Below are positions 23,656 to 33,339 of a stretch of DNA of 64,000 nucleotides, one piece after another. A model generated the notes under the pieces. That model searched no databases. It was given only the letters and a program-made list of their open reading frames with translations, and had not been told where the DNA came from. This DNA is from JAEXOD01 sp963663265 (lineage in GTDB: Bacteria > Bacteroidota > Ignavibacteria > Ignavibacteriales > Melioribacteraceae), in contig CAXXXM010000001.1 of assembly GCA_963663265.2 (NCBI GenBank), forward strand, positions 868,001-932,000. The letters run 5' to 3'. The translations under genes and the position numbers were made by a program. The first letter of the stretch is position 1, and the number at the start of each line of letters is the position of its first letter.

Positions 23656-26382
23656 GTGAAAAAAATGAAGAATATATTGTTACTGATTATTATGCTTATA
23701 TTTAATAATAGTTTTTCCCAAGGGAAAATATATTTTGTTTATGGTTCAGATACTGCAACATGGGATGGAATGAATACAGGTAAATATAATTGTTATTACG
23801 GTTTAAGTATATTTACTGCCGATAACACTAATACTGTTACTGTAATGAGTGACGAATTTAGAAATAACATTAAAGATTGGTATGGTAATCCATTAAAGTT
23901 TACTTGGTGGATGATGGCTGGTAACATTTATCGATTTGCCACAAATACAAATGTACCATTGGCAAATACTATGACACTTCATGCGATGAAAGAAAAATTT
24001 GGTACCCAAATTGCTAAATGGGGAGATGAATTATCTTTACATTATCATACGTTTGCATGGACAGATTATAATAATGATGGAAAATACTGGTGGAACCAAG
24101 CACATAGTTTTATGGAATGTAAAGATGATTTTGATGTCACTATGGCTCAATATCTTCTTGAGGAAAATACATATCCGGTTTCTTTTAGAAGTGGTTGGCA
24201 TTATATGGATAATGAATGGCAGCATTATTTAAATAAGTTAATTCCATTTGGGCTACACAATGATTATCCTGCAAAACGAACTACTGATGAAGAGCCAATA
24301 GATAACGTTTATGATTGGTCGTTAGCATCGTCAAAGTTTGTTCCATTTCATCCATTAGATGAAAATTATCAACTAATTGGTAATGGCAAAGGGTGGAATG
24401 TTAGATGCAAATATTTGGGGAGTACAAATACATCATTAATAACGGAAATATTTAATAAAGCAGCTCAAGGTAATGAAGATCAAGTTGTTTGTTTATGGTC
24501 ACATCTCCCTGGAGAAACATTTATTTCCGAAATTGAAAATGTGAATGCTATAATTCATCAAGTTGCCGCTAATTATCCGTATGTTCAATATAAATATTGT
24601 ACCGCCGTTGAGGCTTATCAGTTATGGCTTAAGAATAATGACACAACAAAACCGGAATTGGGTATAAATTGGATTGATGATGGCGGTAACCTAATACTGG
24701 GAATAGAGAGTAATGAAGATTTATTTCAAGAAAAACCTTTTGTTGCCTATAAAGACAAAAATGAAAATTATTATGTATGTGATGGTGAAAATATAGGAAC
24801 AAATAATTGGTTTTTTAATTTCCCAGTAAATGTAAGCGAACTTGGCAAAGTTGGTATTGCTGCAATTGATAATAGTGGAAATTTAACAACTCATTTTCTA
24901 AACTATCTACCCGATGATTTATTTATTGATAATAATGATAATGGTTATTATGAGGCTTATGGTAATTGGAGTAATTCAAGCAAAACAAGCTGGGGAAAAG
25001 ATTCAAGGATTGCAACCTTAAATCCTAATGATTCGGCAAAAGTTAGCTTCAGCTTTGAATATAATGCAATTTCTGATCAAATGAATAACCTGTTTTTGCA
25101 ATTCCCACAGGTTGATAATCAAATAGATACTGTTACAGTATCATTATTAAATAATGGAAATAGATTACTAACAAAAATTATTAATATTAAAGATAAAAGT
25201 AATAAATGGGTTTATTTATTTACAAATAAACTTGAAAATAACAAAAGTTATTCAGTTGAAATTAAAGTAGTTAATAAAAGTTCTTCAATAAGATATTTTA
25301 ATGCAGATGTTTTAAAAAGGACAGCATACGTTAGAGAAAGACAGATTAATATCACTACAAAATTTCTAAATCCAAGTCCCATAAGTGAGGAAGATTCACT
25401 TGATGTATCAATTAATATAGATAATTTTGGCTATAGTGATTTAACAATACAGAATATTTATTCAATTGATAACAAGTTAAAAGTATTAACAGAACTGCCA
25501 TTAGTTATTAATGGAATGCAGAGTAATAAAATAACATTCAGATATTATGCAGTAAATATTGGCTCGGATTCTGATACGTTGGTAATTAAAAGTAATGACT
25601 TATTAAATTCAATTATTAAAATTCCATTTACAATAGCAATAGAAAAGTATTTTTCATTAGTTGATAATGAACAAACAGAATTTTATAATGAATATGGTGA
25701 TTGGAAACCAAGTGTAGCTCAATCTTATGGTGGTTCAAGTAGATATGCGTATATTCAAAACACATCAAACGGACCATATGCTGTATTTAAGTTTAATCTT
25801 AAAAAGGATGGAATCTATGACCTTTATGAAATTTTACCTGTTACTGTTAATGCTGCAAATAATGCTTTGTATAAAGTAATATATGATGGCAGAACTATTG
25901 ATTCGTTATATTTAAATCAAAACGAGGGGAGTGGTTCGTGGAAAAATGTTGGTAGATATACTTTATATAAAAATAAAGAAATATTGGTTAAAGTAATAGA
26001 TGATGGGAAAAGTACCCAAGGTCCTGTAATTAGGACAGATGCATTTAAGCTTTCTTTATTTTCTGAGATAACAAGTGTTTGTGAAGAAGAATATGCAGCT
26101 CCAAAAGATTTTGCCTTATTTCAAAATTATCCTAACCCATTTAATCCGGAAACAACAATAAAATTTCAATTACCGGAACCTTGTAATGTAAAAATAGTTG
26201 TTTATAATATTATGGGTGAAGAGATAGAAACTTTACTTAATGAGAATAAGCAAGCAGGAATTTATCAACTAAAATTTAATGGGAACTTAAAAAATGGTTC
26301 TCAATTATCTTCAGGTATTTATTTTTATAAATTAGAAACCAATAAATGTTCGCAAATTATGAAGATGATTTTACTTAAGTAA
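23656..26382 (+). CDS. T9SS-sorted protein with deacetylase-like N-terminal domain and golvesin-type modules
   Basis: Start GTG at 23656; ATG at 23665 is equally possible. A signal peptide ends near QG/KIYF. Residues about 22-325 look like a polysaccharide-deacetylase/GHD superfamily barrel: KFTWWMMAGN, LHAMKEKFG, GDELSLHYHTFAW with a metal-type HxH, RSGWHYMDNEW and VCLWSHLPGE. Middle regions about 425-560 and about 670-815 each resemble golvesin/xanthan-lyase carbohydrate-binding modules (EAYGNW...SRIA and NEYGDWKPS...SRYAYI). The end is a T9SS sorting domain (LFQNYPNPFNPETTI ... MKMILLK). An extracellular polysaccharide-modifying enzyme is likely, but the reaction is not certain. It is followed immediately by a terminator. 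Confidence 0.75.
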   Translation: MKKMKNILLLIIMLIFNNSFSQGKIYFVYGSDTATWDGMNTGKYNCYYGLSIFTADNTNTVTVMSDEFRNNIKDWYGNPLKFTWWMMAGNIYRFATNTNVPLANTMTLHAMKEKFGTQIAKWGDELSLHYHTFAWTDYNNDGKYWWNQAHSFMECKDDFDVTMAQYLLEENTYPVSFRSGWHYMDNEWQHYLNKLIPFGLHNDYPAKRTTDEEPIDNVYDWSLASSKFVPFHPLDENYQLIGNGKGWNVRCKYLGSTNTSLITEIFNKAAQGNEDQVVCLWSHLPGETFISEIENVNAIIHQVAANYPYVQYKYCTAVEAYQLWLKNNDTTKPELGINWIDDGGNLILGIESNEDLFQEKPFVAYKDKNENYYVCDGENIGTNNWFFNFPVNVSELGKVGIAAIDNSGNLTTHFLNYLPDDLFIDNNDNGYYEAYGNWSNSSKTSWGKDSRIATLNPNDSAKVSFSFEYNAISDQMNNLFLQFPQVDNQIDTVTVSLLNNGNRLLTKIINIKDKSNKWVYLFTNKLENNKSYSVEIKVVNKSSSIRYFNADVLKRTAYVRERQINITTKFLNPSPISEEDSLDVSINIDNFGYSDLTIQNIYSIDNKLKVLTELPLVINGMQSNKITFRYYAVNIGSDSDTLVIKSNDLLNSIIKIPFTIAIEKYFSLVDNEQTEFYNEYGDWKPSVAQSYGGSSRYAYIQNTSNGPYAVFKFNLKKDGIYDLYEILPVTVNAANNALYKVIYDGRTIDSLYLNQNEGSGSWKNVGRYTLYKNKEILVKVIDDGKSTQGPVIRTDAFKLSLFSEITSVCEEEYAAPKDFALFQNYPNPFNPETTIKFQLPEPCNVKIVVYNIMGEEIETLLNENKQAGIYQLKFNGNLKNGSQLSSGIYFYKLETNKCSQIMKMILLK

Positions 26383-26417
26383 ATTAGGTGGTATAAAACC
26401 TACCACCAATTTTATTT
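26382..26417 (+). terminator. Terminator after the deacetylase-like gene
   Basis: GGTGGT and ACCACC form the core stem with flanking AAATT/AATTT pairing, followed by TTATTTTTTTT. It begins at the stop codon and lies between two convergent genes. Confidence 0.75.
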
Positions 26418-26425
26418 TTTTTAAT

Positions 26426-28636
26426 TTATGCTTTAGGTAAGGTGAAAATAAATTTAGAGCCTTTATTAACCTCACTTTCAACCCAGATAGTCCCGGAATG
26501 TTTTTCAACAAATTCTTTACATATTAATAAACCAAGTCCAGTACTTGCTTCACCATTTGTTCCTTTTCTCCCTGTTTTTTTGTATAATTTAAATAGATCG
26601 TCCATAAGTTCTTTGCTCATCCCAATTCCAGAATCCTCAATTAGAATTTCAACGAAATTGTTTTCAATATATTTACTGAATATGGATATTGTTCCATTGT
26701 TTTTTGTAAACTTAATAGAGTTGGAAATAAGATTTCTAAGAATCGTTTCAACCATTTTTTCATCTGCAAGAACGGAAACATAAAGTGGTACAGAATTATT
26801 AACAATCAATTGTTTATTATTAATTTGATTTTTCAAAACATCAATAACATTTTCAACAATAGGTAACAGCTTGAGCGGTTTTGGTTCAAATATTATTGAG
26901 CCATTCTGCATACTTGCCCATGTTAATAAATTATCTAACAATTTATAAAGATTTTCTGAACTATTGTATAATTCTCCGCTTAGAACAGCTAATTCATTTT
27001 TATTAAAAAGATTTATGCTTTCGGACATAAGTTTTGTAGAACCTAAAAATCCTTGAAAAGGACTACGTAAATCATGTGCAATAATTGAAAAAAACTTATC
27101 TTTAGTGCTAATTGATTCCCTTAGCTTTGAATTAATTAATTTAATTTCTTCCTCATTTTTAAACCTTGTTGTAATGTCTTGCGATAAGATTGACATCACT
27201 TTCCGATTTTGAAGTCTATAAACACCACTTACAATTTGTACCGGAAATTCTTCGCCATTGCTTTTTTTATGTGTTTGGAGGGGAATGTAAACAGCCGATG
27301 ATTTTTCATTTTCTTCTATTAATTTATAACAGTCGTCTTCAATAAAAATGTTTGATATATGTACTCCATTATGAATGGTTTCATAGCTATACTTATATAA
27401 TTTGCAAAATCTATCATTAGCATCTATTATTTGCAAAGTTTTTAAATCAAAAATAAAAATAGCATAAATATCATTATCAAAAATAGTTTTATATTTTTCT
27501 TCACTTTCTTTTAAACTATTTGTTAAAGCTTCTAATTTAATTCCTTTATCGTTAGATATAATTACCGAAACAAATAAAAGAAAAAGTAAAATGCTTAAAC
27601 TAAACCCGCTTATTGAAACAAAATATACTAAAGCATAATTAGTGTCTGTGTCTGATGTTGAATACTGTCTAAAACTTAAATACCATTTATTATTGTTGAA
27701 AGTAATGATGTCGTTATATTTATAAAACTGAGTTGTTTTTATTGTATCTTTAATTATTGTTTTGCTTTCATATAGAACACTTTTATCAATATTTGTTGAA
27801 TCATTGTAAATCTTTATTACAAGATTCTTTTTATTAATAGTTTCGTAATTGCCCAATATACCATGTAATAAGTCTCCCATTCTATAAGGGCTATATACCC
27901 ATCCAATTATTGCCTCTCTTCTTTGAGCTATTGTTTTAATTGGCTTTCCAATTTTATATACAGGAACATACATTAAGGTACCGGCTTGAATATCTTTATC
28001 AGTTTCTTGGACTAATAAAATTTTTTTTGTTAGAGTTGCCGAATTATTATCTCTGGCATAAACCATTGCGCCTCTTCTTGTTGGATCAGAAAACATGTCA
28101 TATCCAAAGGCACGTAAATTTCTACCACCAAAAGGTTCTAAATAAATTATTGATGTGTAAATATTCCTTTTACCGGTTGGATGTACAGTGTAATTCGGAA
28201 ATCCTTCTGCTCTTACCGATTTAATATGTTCCGATAAGTTCTCCGGTTTTATAATTGTTGCAAATCCAACTCCTAATATTCCGGGAAGATTCTTTTCTAT
28301 TAATTGTGAATCATAAATATTTTTCCAGATAGTCCGATTCATATGAGGTACAAAATTGAACCATGCAGCCTGCCCACGTAAAAGCTCGGCTTGCGATTTT
28401 AAGCGAGCTGAAATTTTATTCTTAATTTCATGACATGTAAATTCAAAATCTTGTTTTGCAGTTTTTTCTATATGCAATTTTAATGAGAAGGTGATTATAA
28501 TTGTAATGCAAACACACAAAATCAAAAGAAGAAGAGGGGCCCAAAGTTTCTTTTTTTCGAGTTCTTTTATGTTAAGATTTTTTATTAGGTAGTAAAAATT
28601 CTCAACGTAAAAAGATTTCCCTTCATATCTTTGCAT
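26426..28636 (-). CDS. Membrane sensor histidine kinase with CHASE and PAS domains
   Basis: Membrane segment 1 is at about 37-57 and segment 2 at about 345-367, bracketing an extracytoplasmic CHASE domain (GILGVGFATII, EGFPNYTVHPTG, IYLEPFGGRNLRAFGYDM, DPTRRGAMVYARD). CHASE domains bind small ligands such as cytokinin-like compounds or peptides. A PAS domain (about 375-495) leads into HisKA with FFSIIAHDLRSP (phospho-accepting H521) and HATPase_c with NSIKFTKN, EDSGIGMS and GLGLLICKEFVEKH. There is no receiver domain and no response regulator in the window. Its kinase half closely resembles that of the soluble kinase at 5549, so the two probably come from duplication and domain swapping. The regulator they phosphorylate is unknown. 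Confidence 0.92.
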   Translation of the reverse strand: MQRYEGKSFYVENFYYLIKNLNIKELEKKKLWAPLLLLILCVCITIIITFSLKLHIEKTAKQDFEFTCHEIKNKISARLKSQAELLRGQAAWFNFVPHMNRTIWKNIYDSQLIEKNLPGILGVGFATIIKPENLSEHIKSVRAEGFPNYTVHPTGKRNIYTSIIYLEPFGGRNLRAFGYDMFSDPTRRGAMVYARDNNSATLTKKILLVQETDKDIQAGTLMYVPVYKIGKPIKTIAQRREAIIGWVYSPYRMGDLLHGILGNYETINKKNLVIKIYNDSTNIDKSVLYESKTIIKDTIKTTQFYKYNDIITFNNNKWYLSFRQYSTSDTDTNYALVYFVSISGFSLSILLFLLFVSVIISNDKGIKLEALTNSLKESEEKYKTIFDNDIYAIFIFDLKTLQIIDANDRFCKLYKYSYETIHNGVHISNIFIEDDCYKLIEENEKSSAVYIPLQTHKKSNGEEFPVQIVSGVYRLQNRKVMSILSQDITTRFKNEEEIKLINSKLRESISTKDKFFSIIAHDLRSPFQGFLGSTKLMSESINLFNKNELAVLSGELYNSSENLYKLLDNLLTWASMQNGSIIFEPKPLKLLPIVENVIDVLKNQINNKQLIVNNSVPLYVSVLADEKMVETILRNLISNSIKFTKNNGTISIFSKYIENNFVEILIEDSGIGMSKELMDDLFKLYKKTGRKGTNGEASTGLGLLICKEFVEKHSGTIWVESEVNKGSKFIFTLPKA

Positions 28637-28950
28637 GTTGATTTCTCAATTATTTATTAGTATTATCGTATGATTATTGAAATATGTTTAATCTTCCTAT
28701 CTATTATTATCTACATTACTTACATTATCATTAAGTTATGAATAATTTGTTACTAATACAATTAAAATATTGTGAATAATCGTTTTAGCATTGAATTTAA
28801 TGTTTTATTACAAATTATTAATAAAATTGAGTGATGAGAAAGAACTATAGGAAGCCATAATTAGAAATAAATAAAAAAACCCGCTTAAAATAAGCGGGTC
28901 TAAATTTATTGGCTACTCACCAATCACAAAATACTACTCACTAATAACTA
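28637..28950. other. Intergenic region, 314 bp
   Basis: Upstream region of the CHASE kinase gene; it is AT-rich with no ORF, RNA gene or repeat that I can support, apart from the terminator at 28873-28899 that belongs to the gene at 28951. Confidence 0.6.
28873..28899 (-). terminator. Terminator of the solute-binding lipoprotein gene
   Basis: A 9-bp perfect stem ACCCGCTTA/TAAGCGGGT (28879-28887 with 28891-28899) and a 3-nt loop; on the minus strand it is followed by seven T. Confidence 0.88.
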
Positions 28951-30384
28951 TTAAAACCATCTGCTATAAATAGCTGAATAAGTGCCATCAGATTTCATAA
29001 CATCAAAAGCAGCTTGCCATTTCATAACAAGATCTGCAGGAGTAGTTAGAGAAAAAGCTATATAATAATCTGTTGATATTAAAGCATAATTAGCTGTAAC
29101 TTGATTTAAGTTAAATCCTAATTCTTTTAGAATTTCAGGGAAGGTAACAGCAGAACAAACAAACACATCAATTTCGCCATTCATCAATTTTGTAACCATA
29201 ACAGCTGGATCTGAATCGGAAACTAAGTTTGTAAATCCTTGTTCACGCAAATATTCATCAGAAAACCATGAATTTACTGTTCCAACTTTTGCCAAATTTT
29301 TGGCTTCGGTTAAATTTGTACATACAATACCTGATCCTGCTTTAGAATAGAAATAAGTTGTGTTAGTTCCAACTGGACCAACCCATTGGAATAAGTTTTC
29401 TCTAAATATGGTACGTTCCATTGTAAACAAGCAGAAGTTAGGGTTTTCTTGAATCATTTTATAACCATTACTCCACAATGATAAATTAATGCCAGAATAG
29501 ATATTGTTTCTTCGCATTATCTCTTTTACAATATCAGTTCCAAAACCGGTAATTTCTCCAAAACTATTTCTATAAGTTAATGGGGGATACTGTTCGGTAT
29601 ATATTTGCAATGATGATGGGGCTGATTCTTTTTTCATATATTTTTGATATAAAGCATTCAATTTACCATTACTTTTCATTATATCAATTTGATTTTGGAA
29701 ATCAGCAACTACATTATCAGGTACTTGTTTATTAAACGCAAAATAAACAAAATCAGTTAAAAAAGTTAACTGTGGAGTAACTGACCAAATATTTTTTCCA
29801 CTTGATTCTAAGGCAGCTTTAGCAGCAATTTCATCTGAAGGGAATAAATCAATTTCACCGCTTAATAATTTTGTAAATCCTTCAATATTATCAGTAACAT
29901 AAACAAAATTTGTAAATCCTTGATCACTTAAATATTGAGTTATTGAAAAATCTCTCATTACACCAATCTTTAGTCCAGCTTTTGCATCATCTAATGAAGT
30001 TAGTGAAATTGATGATTGAGTTTTTGAATAGAAAACCCAGTCAAGAGAGGCAATAGGACCGGCCCATTTAAATAAATCTTTTCTTGTTGAGTTCAAAACA
30101 GTTGAGAATAATACTGCATTACTTGTATTTTGAGCATTTTGGTAACCTTCTTCCCAAGGTTGAACAGAAACTTTAAATGGAATATTTAGATTTGTACAAA
30201 TTTCGCGTAAAACATCAGGTGCTAATCCTGTTAACTCGTTGTTCTCTACATAGTTCAATGGTTCGTAATTTTCAGTAATAAATTCAAATTTATAACCATA
30301 TTCAGTTGAATTTGTTGGAGTGTCTTTATCACATCCGCTAATACAAAACGCTAATAAAATAACAAATAATATCAGTCTCTTCAT
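28951..30384 (-). CDS. Lipoprotein with two tandem solute-binding (SBP_bac_3/PBPb) domains
   Basis: The lipoprotein signal ends in FCISGCDKD (lipid Cys18). Two family-3 periplasmic binding domains follow in tandem: domain 1 about 30-250 (FITENYEPLNYVENNELTG, VQPWEEGYQ, RKDLFKWAGP, IGVMRDFSI) and domain 2 about 255-477 (IYTEQYPPLTYRNS, GFGTDIVKEIM, LFQWVGPVG, VGTNTTYFY). Both halves share the same order of motifs, so the gene arose by internal duplication. Family-3 proteins bind polar amino acids or similar ligands. No ABC permease is near, but a chemoreceptor lies 173 bp upstream in the same direction, so a ligand-presenting sensory role is plausible. A strong terminator follows. Confidence 0.85.
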   Translation of the reverse strand: MKRLILFVILLAFCISGCDKDTPTNSTEYGYKFEFITENYEPLNYVENNELTGLAPDVLREICTNLNIPFKVSVQPWEEGYQNAQNTSNAVLFSTVLNSTRKDLFKWAGPIASLDWVFYSKTQSSISLTSLDDAKAGLKIGVMRDFSITQYLSDQGFTNFVYVTDNIEGFTKLLSGEIDLFPSDEIAAKAALESSGKNIWSVTPQLTFLTDFVYFAFNKQVPDNVVADFQNQIDIMKSNGKLNALYQKYMKKESAPSSLQIYTEQYPPLTYRNSFGEITGFGTDIVKEIMRRNNIYSGINLSLWSNGYKMIQENPNFCLFTMERTIFRENLFQWVGPVGTNTTYFYSKAGSGIVCTNLTEAKNLAKVGTVNSWFSDEYLREQGFTNLVSDSDPAVMVTKLMNGEIDVFVCSAVTFPEILKELGFNLNQVTANYALISTDYYIAFSLTTPADLVMKWQAAFDVMKSDGTYSAIYSRWF

Positions 30385-30512
30385 TAATTAACCTTTAGTT
30401 TTATTTATGTAAATAGAAATTGTTGCTAAGAAAAAGCAAACGAAAGCAGAAATTGAATTTTAAAAATCCAATTTAAATTTACTTAATAATTAAAAAAAAT
30501 CAAAGTAAAAGG

Positions 30513-30546
30513 CAAAAAAAATCCCCATTCGGTTAGAAAGGGGATA
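30513..30546 (-). terminator. Terminator of the YfiR-chemoreceptor operon
   Basis: On the minus strand ATCCCC (30545-30540) pairs with GGGGAT (30526-30521) across a loop, followed by eight T. It lies 12 bp past the chemoreceptor stop. Confidence 0.82.
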
Positions 30547-30557
30547 ATACAATTCGA

Positions 30558-32564
30558 TTAATTAAGAAATTTTCTGCTATTCTGAATTAAATTTCGATTC
30601 GTGTTTGAAATATTAAATTGAACAATTAACTGTTGTAAATTTTCAGTTAAACTATTTAAGTCATCTGCAGCACGTGCAATTTGATGAACACCGGAAGTAG
30701 ATTCTTTTATAACTTTATTTATGGTTTCTATTGATTTACTAATCTCTTCCGAAGTAGCGGATTGCTCTTCGCTTGAAGCAGCAACTTGAACAATAACATC
30801 AGTTACTCTGTCAGAACTTGTTATAATTTCTTTTAGCACTTCACCGGCTTTATTTACTAATAGTTTTCCATTATCAACATTTTTAGTCCCTATTTTCATA
30901 GATTCAACGGCATCAGCTGTATCAATTTGTATTTGTTTAATCATAGATGCAATTTCTTTTGTAGCATTTGTAGTTCTTTCAGCAAGTTTTCGTACTTCAT
31001 CAGCCACAACAGCAAAACCACGTCCTTGTTCTCCTGCACGAGCAGCTTCAATAGCTGCATTTAGAGCAAGTAAGTTTGTTTGATCGGCAATATCGTTAAT
31101 TACTTGAATAATCTCGCCAATTTTATCACTATTTTCACCCAGGATAAAAATCTTTTCGGCTGATTTTTCTACTACATCTGAAATTTGATTCATGCCAACA
31201 ACAACTTCATCAACAATTTTCCCTCCTTCTTTAGCTTTATCAGCGGAATCTTTTGATGATTCGGCTGCAATTGTTGTGTTTTTAGTTGTACTAAAAATAG
31301 TCCTTGTCATTTCTTCAACAGAAGCGGCAACTTCACCAATATAAGAAGATTGTTCACTTGAGCCACTTGCCATTTCTTCTGTTGATGCTGAAATTTGAGT
31401 AGCAGCAGTGGCTGTTGCTTGAATTACTTCAGTAAGTTTATATAATGGTTCAGTAAGGGTGTTTACTGTTTGATTAATACCTACGGCAATTGTTTTAAAA
31501 ATATTTGCAAACTTATTATCATCAATTCTAATATCAATTTTCCCTTTTTCAACACCGGCATTTAAATTATAAAGCTCTGATGTTAAATTGTTCATTGTAT
31601 TAATACAAAGATTCAAATTGTTTTTAATTTCATTGAAATCACCTTGGTAATCTTCTGTAATTTCTTCTGGTATATCACCTTTAGCGATTCTTTCAATATA
31701 ATTTGCTGAAACGTTTAATGGATCTACAACAGCATCAAGTGTTTTATTAAAACCTACAACAATTTCTTTAAACTCACCTTGATGCTTGGAATCATCAGCT
31801 CGTACATCTAATTTACCGGCAACAGCAGCGGAGGATAGAGTATTAACATCTAAAACCAAACTTTTAATTGTTGTAATCATCTTATCCATTGAGTTAATTA
31901 ATTTGCCAATTTCATCATTTGATGACTGGTTTAATTTAATATCAAGATTTCCAACGGCAAGTTTTTCTGCCGCATCCTGAGCAAGTTTAATTTTCCCGAT
32001 GATTTTTTCAAACACAAAATATCCAACCCCCAAACTTGCTACTAAAATTACTAATGCTACAATAATAAATGAAATGCGTGAATCAGTTGTTTTGGTTAAA
32101 AAGTAAGACTTGGAAAATTTAATTTGTAAATACCCAACAATACTATTCCCTTGATCACGCATGGGTAGATTACTTACAATTTCTTCGTCGGTTTCTTCTA
32201 AAATTAAATTGTTACTCTTTTGAATTGCTTGTATTGGTTGTTCGTTTTTTAGCGATTTAACAAAATTAAGATCAGCATCAAAAATTAATATATCATTAAT
32301 TGTTTTTACTGAATTAATTTCATTTTTTTCGTTATTAATTGACTTTAATGCCTGATCTAATGCTGCACCATCATCAATTATTAAAGTCTGTATCCCTAAT
32401 GACAAGTTTTCAGCCAATAAGTTGCTTATAAAAGCGGCATCTTTTAACAACATATCTTGAGCCATACCTTTTGCCTTGCTTGGAGCATAAAAGGCGAGTA
32501 CAATTGAAAAAACAAGAATTATTGATAAAAGAAGTGATAAAATTTTAAATCGTATAGACATCAC
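30558..32564 (-). CDS. Methyl-accepting chemotaxis protein with poly-HAMP region
   Basis: Membrane segment 1 is at about 8-27 and segment 2 at about 165-187, with a periplasmic sensor of about 135 residues between (DAAFISNLLAENLSLGIQT ...). After segment 2 a HAMP domain (about 188-242) is followed by two further HAMP-like repeats to about 375. The signalling coiled coil ends in the highly conserved tip DQTNLLALNAAIEAARAGE then QGRGFAVVADEVRKLAERT. This transmits signals to CheA/CheW, neither of which is in the window. It lies 18 bp after a YfiR-like gene, so the two form an operon. Repeated HAMP domains convert conformational signals between opposite states. Confidence 0.93.
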   Translation of the reverse strand: MMSIRFKILSLLLSIILVFSIVLAFYAPSKAKGMAQDMLLKDAAFISNLLAENLSLGIQTLIIDDGAALDQALKSINNEKNEINSVKTINDILIFDADLNFVKSLKNEQPIQAIQKSNNLILEETDEEIVSNLPMRDQGNSIVGYLQIKFSKSYFLTKTTDSRISFIIVALVILVASLGVGYFVFEKIIGKIKLAQDAAEKLAVGNLDIKLNQSSNDEIGKLINSMDKMITTIKSLVLDVNTLSSAAVAGKLDVRADDSKHQGEFKEIVVGFNKTLDAVVDPLNVSANYIERIAKGDIPEEITEDYQGDFNEIKNNLNLCINTMNNLTSELYNLNAGVEKGKIDIRIDDNKFANIFKTIAVGINQTVNTLTEPLYKLTEVIQATATAATQISASTEEMASGSSEQSSYIGEVAASVEEMTRTIFSTTKNTTIAAESSKDSADKAKEGGKIVDEVVVGMNQISDVVEKSAEKIFILGENSDKIGEIIQVINDIADQTNLLALNAAIEAARAGEQGRGFAVVADEVRKLAERTTNATKEIASMIKQIQIDTADAVESMKIGTKNVDNGKLLVNKAGEVLKEIITSSDRVTDVIVQVAASSEEQSATSEEISKSIETINKVIKESTSGVHQIARAADDLNSLTENLQQLIVQFNISNTNRNLIQNSRKFLN

Positions 32565-32582
32565 TAAACCTTGATTTTGTTT

Positions 32583-33083
32583 TTAATTCTTTACTGTTTG
32601 TGCAACTTTCATAATTGCAGGATTCCATTCCATTCCTTGTTCACTTGAAGATGATAAGTTTAAGAAAATTAACGGTTTCTTATCATCATCAATTCCAAAT
32701 CCTAAAGTTATTCCACTAAATACTAAATCAGGTATGTTTGTTATACTTAGGCTTTTATATTTTTTAGCATAACTTTTTACTGAAGCCGCTTTACCGGTAC
32801 TCGCACAAAAGATTATTTCATATTTGTCTGATGGTACATCGTTGCCACTCTCAACTCCTGCAATTACTGCACTAACAATTGTGTTTCCTACATTTTTTTT
32901 TAGTTCATTTGCTATTGCATCATTTCCAACTACATAAATTCTAACATTGCCTTTTAATGATTTATTTAATGCTAATAGTTTTATTGTTGTTGTTGCTGCT
33001 AAAGAAGGTGGGGCTGATTGTTGAGCATTTATTGACGACACTACAAAAAGTAGTAACATGATACTTGAAAGAAAAGATTTCAT
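32583..33083 (-). CDS. YfiR-like periplasmic protein (DUF4154)
   Basis: A 166-residue exported protein (signal peptide to SINA/QQ). It shows the YfiR/HmsC pattern: IKLLALNKSL near the start, RIYVVGND, then late LSITNIPDLVFSGITLGFGIDDDKKPLIFLNL, which matches the family's conserved I-x-D/N-x-P...G..I.F....K..F.I/LN stretch. YfiR proteins normally bind and hold off the diguanylate cyclase YfiN from the periplasm. Here the neighbour 18 bp downstream is a chemoreceptor, so the protein may act on that receptor's periplasmic domain instead. The two-cysteine pair of Pseudomonas YfiR is not evident (only one Cys, IIFCAST). Confidence 0.7.
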   Translation of the reverse strand: MKSFLSSIMLLLFVVSSINAQQSAPPSLAATTTIKLLALNKSLKGNVRIYVVGNDAIANELKKNVGNTIVSAVIAGVESGNDVPSDKYEIIFCASTGKAASVKSYAKKYKSLSITNIPDLVFSGITLGFGIDDDKKPLIFLNLSSSSEQGMEWNPAIMKVAQTVKN

Positions 33084-33285
33084 TAATTCCTCTTGAATAC
33101 TTTATATAAAAATTTTGGATAATAATTTACCCAATAATAAATTATTTATAAATTATTATCGGTAAAAAAATCCTCTTTTTTATACTAAAATCTCTAAATA
33201 ATTACAAATAAGTTCATTTTTTTTAAAGTTAATATTTAATTAATATTGATTGGAGTGATATAAAACACAATTGTAATAAGACTAT

Positions 33286-33316
33286 TTTGTTTTATTAATT
33301 TTCTAAACTATATTTG
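33286..33316 (+). promoter_or_regulatory. Perfect Bacteroidota-type promoter of the beta-helix gene
   Basis: TTTG (33286-33289), a 19-bp spacer and TATATTTG (33309-33316) match the consensus TTTG-N19-TAnnTTTG at every fixed position. The ATG is 24 bp beyond the -7 box, giving a short leader. This is the best promoter match I found in the window. Confidence 0.72.
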
Positions 33317-33339
33317 CTGATTAAATAAAATGAGGCATC

